Shown here: piece by piece, positions 22,157-32,997 of the stretch | How the letters are laid out: every line of letters starts with the position of its first letter | Numbering within the stretch: the stretch's first letter is position 1 | From: Taiwanofungus camphoratus | Lineage: Eukaryota > Basidiomycota > Agaricomycetes > Polyporales > Taiwanofungaceae | Assembly (NCBI GenBank): GCA_003999685.1 | Contig: CP021228.1 | Span: forward strand, 1,302,001 to 1,366,000 | Length of the DNA stretch: 64,000 nt | Reading direction: 5' to 3' | Notes under the pieces: generated by a model | Told to the model about the DNA's origin: nothing | Database searches by the model: none | Seen by the model: only the letters and a program-made list of their open reading frames with translations | Program-made: the position numbers and the translations under genes

Positions 22157-24688
22157 TTGCCGAAGACATCTCCAGTATTCACCCGCTCACAAGTGCGTGA
22201 GGCTGCCAGTCGTAGTGCAAGCGAAAACCTCGACAACAGTTCTACCACCCTTTCCACATCGCATACCGCTATCCCCACTACTACGACTCTACCCTCGTCC
22301 CAGCAGACCGTTACTCCATACATTCTTCCCAGTTCTTCGAATCACCCCACACCAGCCACCGTCAATCCCTCTAAACCTACAATGAATCAGAATGCGGCAC
22401 CTATGCCTTTTATGCCCCCTCGAGGCCATTCGACAGCCCCCATCTTCGACCCGACAGAAGTCCGATCGCTTCGACGTTACTTTCAAGACATCGAAGTCTT
22501 ATTCACCCAGTGCAGAATAGTCGATGATGCAGAAAAGAAGTCATGGGCCATTCGTTACCCCTCGATCGACGTCGCAGACCTATGGGAAACCCTCGAATCC
22601 TTTTCCGATCAGACCAAGACATACGCACAGTGGAAAGCTGACGTCCTAGCACTCTACCCAGGTACTGATGACACCAGGAAATGGTCCCTTGCAGACATGG
22701 ACCAGTTGATTGGGGAGCGCGCACGCATTGGAATCCACAACGCCGCAGACCTCGGAAGCTACTACCGTGACTTCGTATCTATTACGAAGCACCTAATCAC
22801 GCAACGATGACTCTCCGACATCGAACAGAGTCAAGCGTTCCTACGAGGCTTCCAGCCTTCTCTACTCGCGCGACTCGAGGCCCGACTTCACCTGAAACAT
22901 CCTGACCACTATCCCAATGACCTCTATCCACTTTCTGATATTCACGCAGCGGCCACGTTCATTCTTCATGGTACTTCGAGTACGCCAACAGTCGCAGCAC
23001 TGCAGACAACAACTTCAACAACTACCCCGCCTGGCATAATTAAGACCGAAGACATCTCGACGATCATTGAGAGCCTATTGAAGACCATCGCCACCCTTAT
23101 TCAGCCCAGTAGTAACAAATCGAACGTAGCCACTAGGCTCCCGTCAACCCAAGGTAGTACAGAACAAACCTGCCACTTTTGCGGCGACCAGAACCATAGT
23201 ATTCGAAGCTGCCTGCACGTAGAAGCAGACATAGCCGCCGGGAAATGCAAGCGTAACACCGAAGGAAAGGTCGTACTCCCAAATGGTCTATTCATCCCGT
23301 GTAGTATCCCTGGCATTACGATCCGCGACCGCCTCTACGAGTGGATTCGCCGCAACGTGCCAGCGGCACCTGGCCTGCTCTACGGCATCGACAAACAAGC
23401 CGGTGTCCAGACCTTCATGCTCAACACGGAAGGAAGAATCAAAGCCCTCGAAAGAGAGCTCCTACAGCTTCAAAAATGTAGGGAGGTCTTCGACGGCGTT
23501 GAGATTTTACAGCGCAAGAAACCTACTACGACAGCGTCGCAGACCACAGAAGTTTCTGATACGACCCCCATCTCACGCAGTACCAACAATCCAGCACCTG
23601 ACACAGTCAAGTCAGCCGCTCCTACCGAAGTCCCAGTCCCAGCGACCCCAGCTAAACCTTCGACGAGTACCTCTGCACCTTCGACGATCCCCGCAGCTAT
23701 AGTTCTCCCGCTGTCCATACCCTCGACACAGCCTGCTACCGTATCTACTCCATCAGTGCCCCCAGTCCATCCCTTTGCAAATGCTCGAGACGCGACCTAC
23801 GCTCCGCCGAACCTTCGAAACTTCACTACGCCGCCTAAGCCTTCGAACGACAAGGGCAAGGACCCAGCTTACAAGACCATAGTTCTCATCCATCAGCCCA
23901 AGCTAGCCGACGACATCTTTGCACGCTCAATGAGAGCTCCTCTCGTCACGCTGATGCCAGAAGAACTCCTTTCGATCTCGCCCGACGTACGCAATAGGTA
24001 TCGAGAAGCAGTTACACCCAAGCGAGTATCAGCAGAACCCGTCAATGCGGCACACATCGTAGAGATTACCGACAAAGACAAAGCAAAAGAGGTACACCAG
24101 CTATCTTGCTCAGGTGCAGCGCTACAGCCAGGAGCTACTATCGTCCCCGATCCCTACGAAACTTATCTCAAGCACATCCCACATGGCGAACATCCCGCCG
24201 ATCTCACGGTTTCCCGCGACTCGAACGCTATCCGTTCGATCTACGTGCTCGTCAACAATAAAGAACAGATCGAATGCATCGTAGATCCAGGCTCACAAAT
24301 CGTAGCAATGTCGGAGGAAGTCTGTTTAGGCCTGAAGCTTCTCTTCAACCCTATGATACAGTTAAACATGCAGTCCGCCGACGGTGAAGTAGACCGATCT
24401 CTAGGGCTCGTACGCAACGTACCCTTCCAAATTGGTGAGGTAGTGTTATATCTTCAGGCTCACGTCATTCAAAACGCAGAATACGACATTCTTCTCGGAC
24501 GACCCTTCGACGTCCTTATGCAAAGCATCGTAAAGAACTTCACGAATGAAGAACAAACCATCACAATAGTATGTCCCAACTTCGGTGAAACCCTCACAAT
24601 TCCTACGTATCCACGCGGAAAACCACGCTTTCGACCGCAACATCATAGAAGCTGTCCGCATGTGGGTTTTCACGCTTCAAGGATTTGA
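22157..24688 (+). pseudogene. G3 copy 1 gag with zinc knuckle and protease domain
   Basis: One frame interrupted by TGA at 22808-22810 (CGA in copy 2). It starts without ATG: the conserved MPKTSPVFTRSQ-like start is encoded TTG in both copies. Order: Ser/Thr/Pro-rich leader, capsid-like region (RRYFQDIEVLF ... GERARIGI), CCHC zinc knuckle CHFCGDQNHSIRSC at about 23170, a long Pro/Thr-rich linker, then a retropepsin-like domain with IECIVDPGSQIVAM (DPGS instead of D-S/T-G) at about 24280 and ILLGRPFDVL. The frame ends in a TGA that overlaps pol by four bases. Compared with copy 2 the leader lacks about 62 codons, lost in frame. Confidence 0.88.
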
Positions 24689-27600
24689 TACCCCATTGTC
24701 AAGGAGAAGCAGCCCTAGTCATCGACTACGATGGGGCAAAGCCAAGTATTTCTTTCGTTGCTCCGATAAATTCTTCGATCTCCGGTGCAGTCCAGTCTCT
24801 TTATCTCTCTGCTTGTTCTTCAGTCTCCTCACATTTGCAGTCTCTCTATACCGCAGACACAAAAGCATCCAGTATGGCCACATCGAACGCTTCGATGTGG
24901 GCTTCGACACTTTTATTTTCAGCCCCTTTTGCTTCGCTTCCTAATCTGTCCTCTTTGAACTCTTCGAATTGCGCTTCAACCTCTCAGCTTCTTAATTCCA
25001 TTCATCCGACATCTTCTACGTCAACTCACGAAACCTACGCAGCTACTAAGAAGAAGTACAAGCCAGTCACACTCAAGACTCGTCCCGTTCTAGGAGCGGT
25101 CCCCAAGCAGTTTCAAATAATTCGAGATATCAAGGGCGACCCCCTATCCATTATGCCAGTACTTTCAGCTGACCCCCCACCCTTTGAACCTACTGGCCGT
25201 TATACGCGTGAACACTTCAAAATTACGGAGAAGCTTCACGACGGCACCTTCCTGCTCCTCGACGAGCGTCAAGTTCTCCATCACTTCATGTGCTTGCACA
25301 ACGAAGCCTTCGCATGGACCGACGAAGAAAGGGGATGCTTCAAACCAGAGTACTTCCCTCCCATAGATTTCCCCATCATACCACATATGCCCTGGGTGCA
25401 GAAGAATATCCCAATTCCACCCGGGATCTACAATCAAGTCTGCGCAATAATCAAGCGAAAGATTGACGCAGGTGTCTACGAGCCTTCGAACTCGTCGTAC
25501 CGATTGCGTTGGTTCTGCGTAGTAAAGAAGGACGGGAAATCTCTTCGACTCGTACACTCCCTCGAGCCCCTTAACGCAGTTACTATACAGCACTCCGGCG
25601 TACCACCAACGCCAGAATATCTCGCAGAACAGTTTGGAGGAAGACTGTGCAGCGGCATGCTTGACCTCTACGTAGGCTACAACAAACGACTCATCACGGA
25701 GTCTTCGAGAGACCTTACAACGTTCCAAACTCCCTATGGTGCCATGCGACTCGTCACCCTTCTGATGGGTTGGACGAACTCAGTCCCTATATTCCACGAC
25801 GACGTCACGCACATTCTACAACCCGAAATCCCGCACTCTACAGTCCCCTACATTGATGACATTCCAGTCAAAGGCCCCGCATCTGACTACAACGACGAGC
25901 GGCTGCCTTCGAACCATGGGATTCGAAGATTCGTATGGGAACACTTTGAAAACTTGAATCGAATCGTTACTCGAATGCGCTACGCAGGAGGAACCTTCTC
26001 CAGCGTAAAGAGCGTTCTAATCTCGCGTGAAATCATGGTCATAGGGCACCGGTGTACTCCTGAAGGACGGTTGCCCGACGACTCTCGAGTCTCAGCAATA
26101 CACAACTGGGGCCCCTGCGCTACGCTCTCCGATGTTCAAGCGTTTCTAGGAACTATCGGAGTTGTTCGAATCTTCATACGCAACTTCGCCCATCGTGCCG
26201 ATGCCCTCGTACATCTTACAAGGAAGGATGTAGAGTTCAAATTCGGTCCTGAGCAAATTGTAGCACAAGAAGACCTCAAGGACACTCTACTCTCCTCCTC
26301 CACACTACGAGCTATCAACTACAATTCCCCGTCCCCTGTAATCCTCGCAGTCGACACTTCATTCATTGCAGTTGGGTACCACCTTTGTCAGTGCGACGAA
26401 GCCAACACTCGAATCCGCTACTACAACCGCTTTGGCTCTATCACGCTGAACGATCACGAGCGAAGGTTCTCTCAACCTAAACTCGAGATCTACGGTCTAT
26501 TCCGCGCCCTTCGATCCCTTCGACTTTACCTTATCGGTGTTCGAAACCTCATCATAGAAGTCGATGCTCGCTACATCAAAGGCATGCTCAAGAACCCAGA
26601 TATCGCCCCCAGCGCAAGCATCAACCGCTGGATAGTAGCCATCCTCACATTCCACTTCACGATAGTACATGTTCCTGGTACAATGCATGGCCCCGATGGT
26701 CTCTCTCGACGTACACCACAGCCAGGCAACGCTGTCGTAGAAGAAATCGACGAAGACTTCGACGACTGGATTGATCACATGCACTCCTTTGTACATCAGA
26801 TACTACCTCCCCCTCATGCCCCTACGATGTCCGTGCTAACCAACGCAGAAGCCGAGGATGGCTCCAATTTCAAAAAGGAGGAAGATAGCTACGAAATCAT
26901 CCCGCATTCAGAGCAAGCGCAGCTCGCAGATGCAAGACTCGATGAGGTCCTCGAGTTTCATTGAACGCTTTCGAAGCCAGAAGGCATTTCGGACAGCAAA
27001 TACGAAGGGTTTCTCAAGTACTGCGTGCTGTTCTTCTTGGATAACGACACTCTATGGTGAAAAGACAACCATGGCGTGCACAAGTTGGTCGTCAAGCCTG
27101 GCGATCGCCTTCGAATCCTTCGAGAATGTCACGACCGCACCGCTCATCAGGGCATCTACGCAACAAAAGTCTTTGTCAACGAATGATTTTGGTGGCCGTT
27201 CCACTACGCAGATATAGCATGGTTCGTTCGAACGTGCCATCTATGCCAGTCTCGTCAAGTTCAGCAAATCCTTATTCCCCCTACCGTTGCAATGCCTGCC
27301 CCTATCTTCGCAAAGATACATATCGATACAATGCATATGCCCGCATCAGGTGGATACAAGTACCTCGTACAAGGAAGATGCTCTCTCACGACGTACCCAG
27401 AGTTTCAAATGCTTCGAAAAGAAACAGCATCAGCGCTTGCTGACTGGATCTTCGAAGACATCCTCTGTTGATGGGGCGCACTCAGCGAGATCGTTACGGA
27501 CAATGGTGCAGCGTTTATCAAAGCGGCAGACTATCTGTCGAAGAAATACCACATCAACCACATTCGAATCAGCGGCTACAACTCTAGAGTGAACGGACTC

Positions 27601-28302
27601 GTCGAACGACCGCACTTCAGCACGAGACAAGCCTTGTTCAAAACCGCCGACAGAGACGAGAAGAAGTGGTCTCGCGTGGCGTACTTCGTATTCTGGTCCG
27701 AACGCATTACGACTCGACGACGCATGGGTTGCTCACCATACTTTGTGGTAACAGGCACCCACCCCCTCATCCCTCTCGACATCGTAGAAGCCACGTACCT
27801 TCAGCCCCCTCCCACTTCAATTCTTTCTACAACAGATCTCATCACATGTAGAGCAATCGCGCTCCAGAAGCGCGTAAAGCAAGTAGCTGAACTCAGCTCG
27901 AAGGTCTACGAAGCCCGTCGAACAGCAGCACTTCGCTTCGAAAAGGAGCACGAGCACTCGATCAAGGACTTTAATTTCAAACGTGAAGACTTAGTGCTCG
28001 TACGAAACACGAAGATTGAGAAGTCCCTGAATAGCAAGATGCGCCCCCGCTACTTAGGCCCCCTCATCGTTGTCTCACGCAACAAGGGCGGCGCGTACAT
28101 CATCTGCGAACTGGACGGCACAGTCCTCGATTGGCCCATCGCAGCATTTCGAGTCATCCCCTACTTCGCTCGACAATCCATCCCTATCCCGGACAACCTA
28201 GAAGACATCTCAACTGAGCGTCTTCGAGAACTCGAACGATCCAATTCACTCGGCGACGACGACGATGACATCGTCGAAGACGTCGAAGAAAGCGAGCAGT
28301 AG
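24685..28302 (+). pseudogene. G3 copy 1 pol: reverse transcriptase, RNase H, integrase
   Basis: Lies in the -1 frame relative to gag-protease, suggesting a frameshift at the TTGA overlap. Reverse transcriptase: YEPSNSSYRLRWFCVVKKDGK, then VPYIDDIPV (catalytic YIDD) near 25850. RNase H: ILAVDTSFIAVGYHL and VPGTMHGPDGLSRR. A TGA at 26962-26964, shared with copy 2, precedes the integrase zinc-binding region (HDRTAHQG ... CHLCQ). The integrase core has HIDTMHMP, VTDNGAAF and NGLVERPH (D, D, E). It ends with an acidic DDDDIVEDVEE tail, with no chromodomain seen. Further TGA codons near 27058, 27186 and 27469 disable it; copy 2 lacks at least two of these. Confidence 0.9.
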
Positions 28303-28695
28303 AAGCCCCTGTCTCTTTACTTATACTACTACGATGCGTACTTTCAACGGTCTCTTTTCTCTTACTATATGCTTGATTTCACCTCTCTTTCTATTTGATC
28401 TAGCATCATTTTTACCTGTACCATACACGATTCAACTCGACTAAGTCGCGATATCACTTCGACGTTCTACGAACGTTTCGATTTGAACGTTGCGCGGAGG
28501 CTCACATTCTACGAGTCCTCCTAGGCAGTGATGACAAACTAAGTCTACCAACGCCACCATTTTTCTTACCAAGTCCTTTGATATGTTCTTCTTCTTCGAA
28601 CGCTTCTATTTCCTTCTAACACGCATTTCACAATTGGGACAAAGAATGTTTAATTTTCTATAGTACAAAGACCATGACCCACCACAAGACAACAA
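28303..28695. other. G3 spacer between pol and the antisense gene
   Basis: 393 bp with no ORF of note. It is the convergent 3' region of pol (plus) and the antisense gene (minus), so both terminators should lie here. It is conserved in copy 2 at about 59681-60074. Confidence 0.6.
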
Positions 28696-30068
28696 CTACT
28701 CCTCATTGCCCAACTCAGCACCCATGTCGAAGCCGCCACCCGCAATCGCCTCCTGTTCCATGTGAATCAGCTCCAGGTCGAGGTCATGGAGCATGACGTG
28801 GCAAAATGCAATGTTCACGTGCTCCGCCCGAATCATGCGGATGGCAGTGCACGACTGCTCATCGAGGTCGAGCGAGTCCAGGTCGTCCTGCTCGAGGCCC
28901 AGGCGACTATCGCCATCCAGGGGAACCTTGATAGCGGGGCGAGGCGGCTGGGCCACTCGACGGCGCTTCAATCCGCTGGCCTCTCCTGTTGAAGGTCCAG
29001 GCGAAGGAGGGGGGGCTGCAGAAAAAGACAAGTCAGGGACAAATGCAAGAAAGAAGAAGAAGACTCACCCTGCTTCTTCGCACCACCACGAGTCTTCTTC
29101 GTACGACCCAAGACCGAGACCCCACCGAAATGGCAGCCCTGCGCTGCCTGGATGCACCGCTCACACGCAGTGGCACCCTCCACCCAGACACACTCGACGG
29201 TCTGAATGCGGATTCGACATCGATTGCACTATGAAGAAGTATTAGCTCAGGAGAATAGCTGAAGAAACAAATCACATACCTTTTCCCCTGCCTGCTGCTT
29301 CATCCGCGCGACTCGTGCCCAGTCAGTCTCGGGCGCCGTCGAGCCATCGCGGTCGCTCTTTGACGCCTTCTACAAACCGGTCAGTAATTGAATAGGAGGG
29401 CAAGACTCCGTAACGTACCGCCGCAGCGTCACCCTCATCATCCCGAGCCCGTTTCTTTCCCTTCAAAAGGGCAGCGGCCCCTTCGATGTGCTTCCCAGTA
29501 CCCTCCACCATCCTAGACACGTCGGCATCAGCCAACTGCGCGGCCTCCTCCGCCTCTCATTGAAGGGCAGCCTCCTCCTCCTCACGCTCCCGAGCCACAC
29601 GCGCGGCTTCTTCTTGGCGGCATTCTTCTTCGACACAACGAGCCTCAGCCGCAGCAGCACGGAGGCGTGCCTCTTCTTCGCGACGCCTCTCCTCTTCAAC
29701 GTGACGAGCAGTGACGGCGTCGATCGCAGTGGCCAGGGCCAGCCATTCATCGTGGACCCACATGGCCCACGACTTGGTGGCAATCTCAGCGAGCTCACCA
29801 ACCAGCGTCGCCACACGCTCATCCACCTCCGCGTCCTCAACGGGCCCCCACGCCTTGCGATACGTACTCTACGACAGAGGTAGTTAGCAAATAGGAAAGG
29901 ACAAGCTGATAAGAGACGTACCAGCAAATCTGCAACGTCCTGCGCCCAAGCTTCGACCTCCTCAGGGACGGTGTCGGCACAGGGTGTATCGAGCACCACG
30001 ATCAGACAGTCCCGGGTGCGCTGAACGCGCGAAGCGATGACAGCGGGGGTAGCGGAACGAGAAGGCAT
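28696..30068 (-). CDS. Antisense spliced gene inside G3 copy 1, six-cysteine cluster protein
   Basis: Reverse-strand gene between integrase and 3' LTR. Exons read as 30068-29922, 29868-29419, 29369-29280, 29228-29069 and 29015-28696. All four introns (49-53 bp) have GT-AG ends, and phases match, giving 388 codons plus stop if one in-frame TGA in exon 2 (near 29558) is ignored. That TGA is shared with copy 2. Exon 2 encodes a long Glu/Arg/Ala-rich helix, probably coiled coil. Exon 4 encodes a cysteine cluster of pattern C-x2-C-x8-C-x8-C-x2-C-x6-C followed by FGGVS and a basic KKTRGGAKK stretch. Exon 5 has KRRR and an acidic Asp/Leu-rich tail. The cluster resembles fungal Zn2Cys6 DNA-binding domains but with different spacing, so a nuclear zinc protein is an inference. 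With the TGA, only about 149 aa would be made. Confidence 0.72.
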
Positions 30069-30307
30069 TGTAAGGTAGAGGAGGCCGATGTAGAAAAGGG
30101 GGAGCGTGTCGAATATGGAACGACAAGCGAAGAAAAACAGCTAAGTCGCTCCGGCTTAAATCCTCTTCAACGGCACGTGATCGGCACGAGTCACGAGAAG
30201 GTCGAAACCGTGCAGGTCCCCATAAAAGCTTCGATCCAGTCACATCCACCAAGCTTCTAGGCATCACGTGTGGACCGAGGACGGTCCAAATTCCAAAAAG
30301 GAGGAGA
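30069..30307. promoter_or_regulatory. G3 polypurine tract and upstream region of the antisense gene
   Basis: The last bases, AAAAAGGAGGAGA at 30295-30307, form the polypurine tract that primes plus-strand DNA and abut the 3' LTR. The remaining roughly 225 bp lie just upstream of the antisense start codon and should carry its promoter, possibly helped by the LTR. Confidence 0.6.
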
Positions 30308-31200
30308 TGATAGGCGCCAGGCCCTTCTAGGCCCCACGGAGCGCCCTCACTCGACCCTAGGACCTTAGTCATGACTTCGATGCCACTCGACATGTCTGAT
30401 ACAGCCCGAAAAGCCACCGCGGGACTCTCTGATAGCCTCGAATCACGCCACCGCCACTCCGCCAGTTCCGGTCTGATGTTCTGGTGTACCGGTCCCTCTA
30501 CGCACAATACGCCACACGCAGTTGCCACTCAATGTCCTCGCACGTGACCAGTCTTGCCACTCTGATATTGCTCGATCTGCTACGACGCGCCACTCGATGT
30601 ACTCAATAACGCTACGGCCCCAGGTCTTGTCTTAGTATATTTCATGCCACTCCGTAGTTCGTAGTACGCAAGTAGTTAGGATGCCACTCGTACTATGCCA
30701 CTCCCAATGCGCCTTACATTATAGTACAGTAGTATAAATGCGAGGTATGGTGTCTCAGAACAACAGAGAAGTTTTCCCCTTCCTGCTGAGCTCAAGAAGA
30801 GCACCTTCGATTCAGTCACCTACTGTGTTCTACTGCGTCCTTCTGTCTTCGATTACATTCGAAGAGTTGCGTCTACTTTCTGTCTTCTACAGTATCTTGA
30901 AGGGTTGCGTCTTGTCCGTCTTCGACATCCGTCGAAGATATTTTGAAGGGCTGCATATCAGCTAAGTTCTCACGTTTAAGCCTCTCCTTAGTATAGTACA
31001 GCATAGTAGCACATCGAAGCTACGTCGAGCAGTCGTGACACACGTAGAGGGTCGTCGAAGACCTTCGTAGACATCTCTCGACCCATTTGAGATCAGGAAC
31101 CCTTTGCTGCTGACTCTCCCCTCCACACTAACTAGTTCTATAGCCTTCCAGCTTCTCTAGGTCGTACCCAGTTGGGGTTGGAGTGTTATAGTGCGCATCA
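30308..31200 (+). repeat. G3 3' LTR, copy 1
   Basis: An 893 bp LTR, TGATAGGCGCC to GCGCATCA. Relative to the 5' LTR it lacks about 90 bp in the TTCGAAG-rich part (near 30940) and has scattered CG-to-TG or CG-to-CA changes. Confidence 0.92.
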
Positions 31201-31269
31201 ACGTGCTCCGCCCCCACCATTCAAAATGAATGAACTGTTTGTCTCCACCCTGAATGCCGTCAAACGTCA

Positions 31270-31530
31270 ATGTCCACCTGGAACTACTCTTGCCAGTTCT
31301 GTGGGGGTAAGGATCATGCCTCAGCCACATGTCACCAACACCTGGTCCTGGGGACCACAGCCACTGAAGCCGATGCTCATGCACAACACAGCATATGGGC
31401 CACTGACATTGTTGTTCCCTCTCACTGCCTCGACTGCTTCACCGACAATCACGGCACTGACCACTGCCCCATCATGGGGACTGCCTGGTCGGAAATCAAC
31501 GACCCTGCCAAGGATGCCACCATTGTCTAA
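31270..31530 (+). CDS. Gag-like ORF end with two CCHC zinc knuckles, just before LTR-B
   Basis: Open frame of 86 aa with two zinc knuckles of the exact C-x2-C-x4-H-x4-C form: CQFCGGKDHASATC and CLDCFTDNHGTDHC. It stops 41 bp before the LTR, and a polypurine tract (AGGAGGAGATGGGGG, 31554-31568) lies between. This is the 3' end of an LTR-B-type element whose body to the left was replaced by the G3 junction at 31200. The same arrangement is seen at 37020-37861. The nucleic-acid-binding role is by homology to gag knuckles; the start is probably truncated. Confidence 0.7.
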   Translation: MSTWNYSCQFCGGKDHASATCHQHLVLGTTATEADAHAQHSIWATDIVVPSHCLDCFTDNHGTDHCPIMGTAWSEINDPAKDATIV

Positions 31531-31571
31531 TGACAGATGTCGGGACGACATCTAGGAGGAGATGGGGGTAA

Positions 31572-32056
31572 TGTTACCGGCTGGCAGAGACAATGGATGT
31601 ATTCACTTTTCTCTTACCTTACACCATGGACATGTGGCTCACTTCCAGTTACTCATCCACCATCTGTCCGACAGTCCGACTGTCTCTGCTTACGCCATTT
31701 GTAGTTACTCATGCGGGCCACTTACCTTTCTCTCTTTACGCTGTCCCCAGGGTCATGACGATAGTGCCTGGGGGATGGTAGCAGTAGTATATATATGACT
31801 CTCAGATGACAGAGGGTCTTCAGCTTTATCCTCTTTGTTCATACCATAGAGTACTATGCCTTTGTACTCAATATACCTTGCTTTACTCATTACCTCATAT
31901 CGCAAGAAGCCCACAACCCTTCGAGGCCATATAGGGCTTGTGGTTGAAGACACCTACGGGACAAGTGACTCATCGTCACTAAGTGTTCTGCCTCATCACC
32001 CAGCTATGTATAGTCCCACTATTAAGCAGCACGTTAACGGGTATACCCCGGTAACA
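31572..32056 (+). repeat. LTR-B between zinc-knuckle ORF and pol 2
   Basis: A 485 bp LTR, TGTTACCGGCTGG to CCCCGGTAACA. It is preceded by a polypurine tract and followed within 230 bp by a protease. It therefore acts as 3' LTR for the left remnant and 5' LTR for pol 2, as in a tandem array. It is related to LTR-A in the terminal third (GGTTGAAGAC, TCATCGTCA). TATATATAT lies near 31790. Confidence 0.88.
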
Positions 32057-32997
32057 AGACCCAGCTGTATCAATGCCCAGCAGACTACTGGAGTAGTGAG
32101 GAATCCGATGAGTCAATGGAACTAACCACAACAGGAGCCCAACAAGCATACCCAGATGGATCAGAAGCTGGTGGTAATGATGCCATATCAGCAGGACTCA
32201 CACATGTCAGACATCAGAACCATACCACCCTGTATGTCAACAGTTATGTCATTGCTGGTGGTATCGTGGTGGCAGTAAGACCCCTACTTGACAGTGGGGC
32301 CAACGTGAACCTAATCCACCCACACTTCATACAAAAATGGGGGCTCCCCACTAGGCCTCTGCTGAGGAAAGTAATCTCTACCACCATTGATGAAAGTCCA
32401 AACAAAGGAGGACCAATTACCCATAGGGTCGAAGGAAAACTCAGGATCGAAGGGCATGATGTACCCACGAACTTTTATGTGTCACCAATTGAAAACCTGG
32501 ATGTGGTACTCGGCAACCCCTGGTTAAGGCAGGTCAACCCTAGGATCGATTGGAATAAAGGGACGCTGGACTTCGACCCAGAAAGGATCGCTGAATGGCA
32601 AGAATTCTACACCAGGATAATGAGTCTACCCCTGGGTGTAGGCACTGGAAGGGGCCAAATATTGGTGCATGACTGCGATGATGAATTGGAAAACATTGTA
32701 TGCACATATACATGAGGGGAGGGGGTCCTAGGCATCTTCAAAAATGAGTCAGAACCACTGATAAACAGGGAAGGACTGCTACAGCCACCCAAATCCCACC
32801 CGTTGATAAACCGGAATAGCCACATTAATGGCTCAAAACAATTCATAGTGACAGCCAAACAAACCTACACACCCCTGACACCCCCCGACCAGGAACTACA
32901 AATTGAGGACCTGGTGCCTGAATACCTGCTCGACTACAAGGACCAGTTTGAAAAGGCAGCAGCCAAACGGTTTCCCAAACCCCGATCATGGGACCAT
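32057..32997 (+). pseudogene. Gypsy 2 protease region
   Basis: The frame runs directly from the LTR end: a short acidic leader (WSSEESDES), then at about 32284 PLLDSGANVNLIH with the DSG active site, THRVEGKL and DVVLGNPWL. A TGA at 32713-32715 interrupts it. The frame reaches EKAAAKRFPKPRSWDH, where LTR-D is inserted after the duplicated ACCAT at 32993-32997. No gag or zinc knuckle lies upstream. Confidence 0.88.

Larger units (their letters stand above)
21123..31200 (+). mobile_element. Ty3/gypsy element G3, copy 1 (gag-pol plus antisense gene)
   Basis: Full-length 10078 bp element: 5' LTR 21123-22102, primer site 22107, gag with zinc knuckle and protease 22157-24688, pol 24685-28302, an antisense spliced gene 28696-30068, polypurine tract 30295-30307 and 3' LTR 30308-31200. 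It is inserted in the RT-RNase H region of pol fragment 1. The flanking 5-mers (gacgc left, acgtg right) do not match, and the interrupted pol does not resume on the right, so this copy was probably formed by recombination between elements. It is inactive because of several stops. Confidence 0.92.

Noticed and set aside
29488-29883. Plus-strand ORF in G3 (also 60867-61262)
   Set aside because: Shadow of antisense exon 2; its Leu/Ser-rich content mirrors the Glu/Arg-rich exon.
30738-30965. ORFs in the G3 LTRs (also 62173-62457)
   Set aside because: They start in the LTR leader, differ between LTR copies and contain only repeat words.
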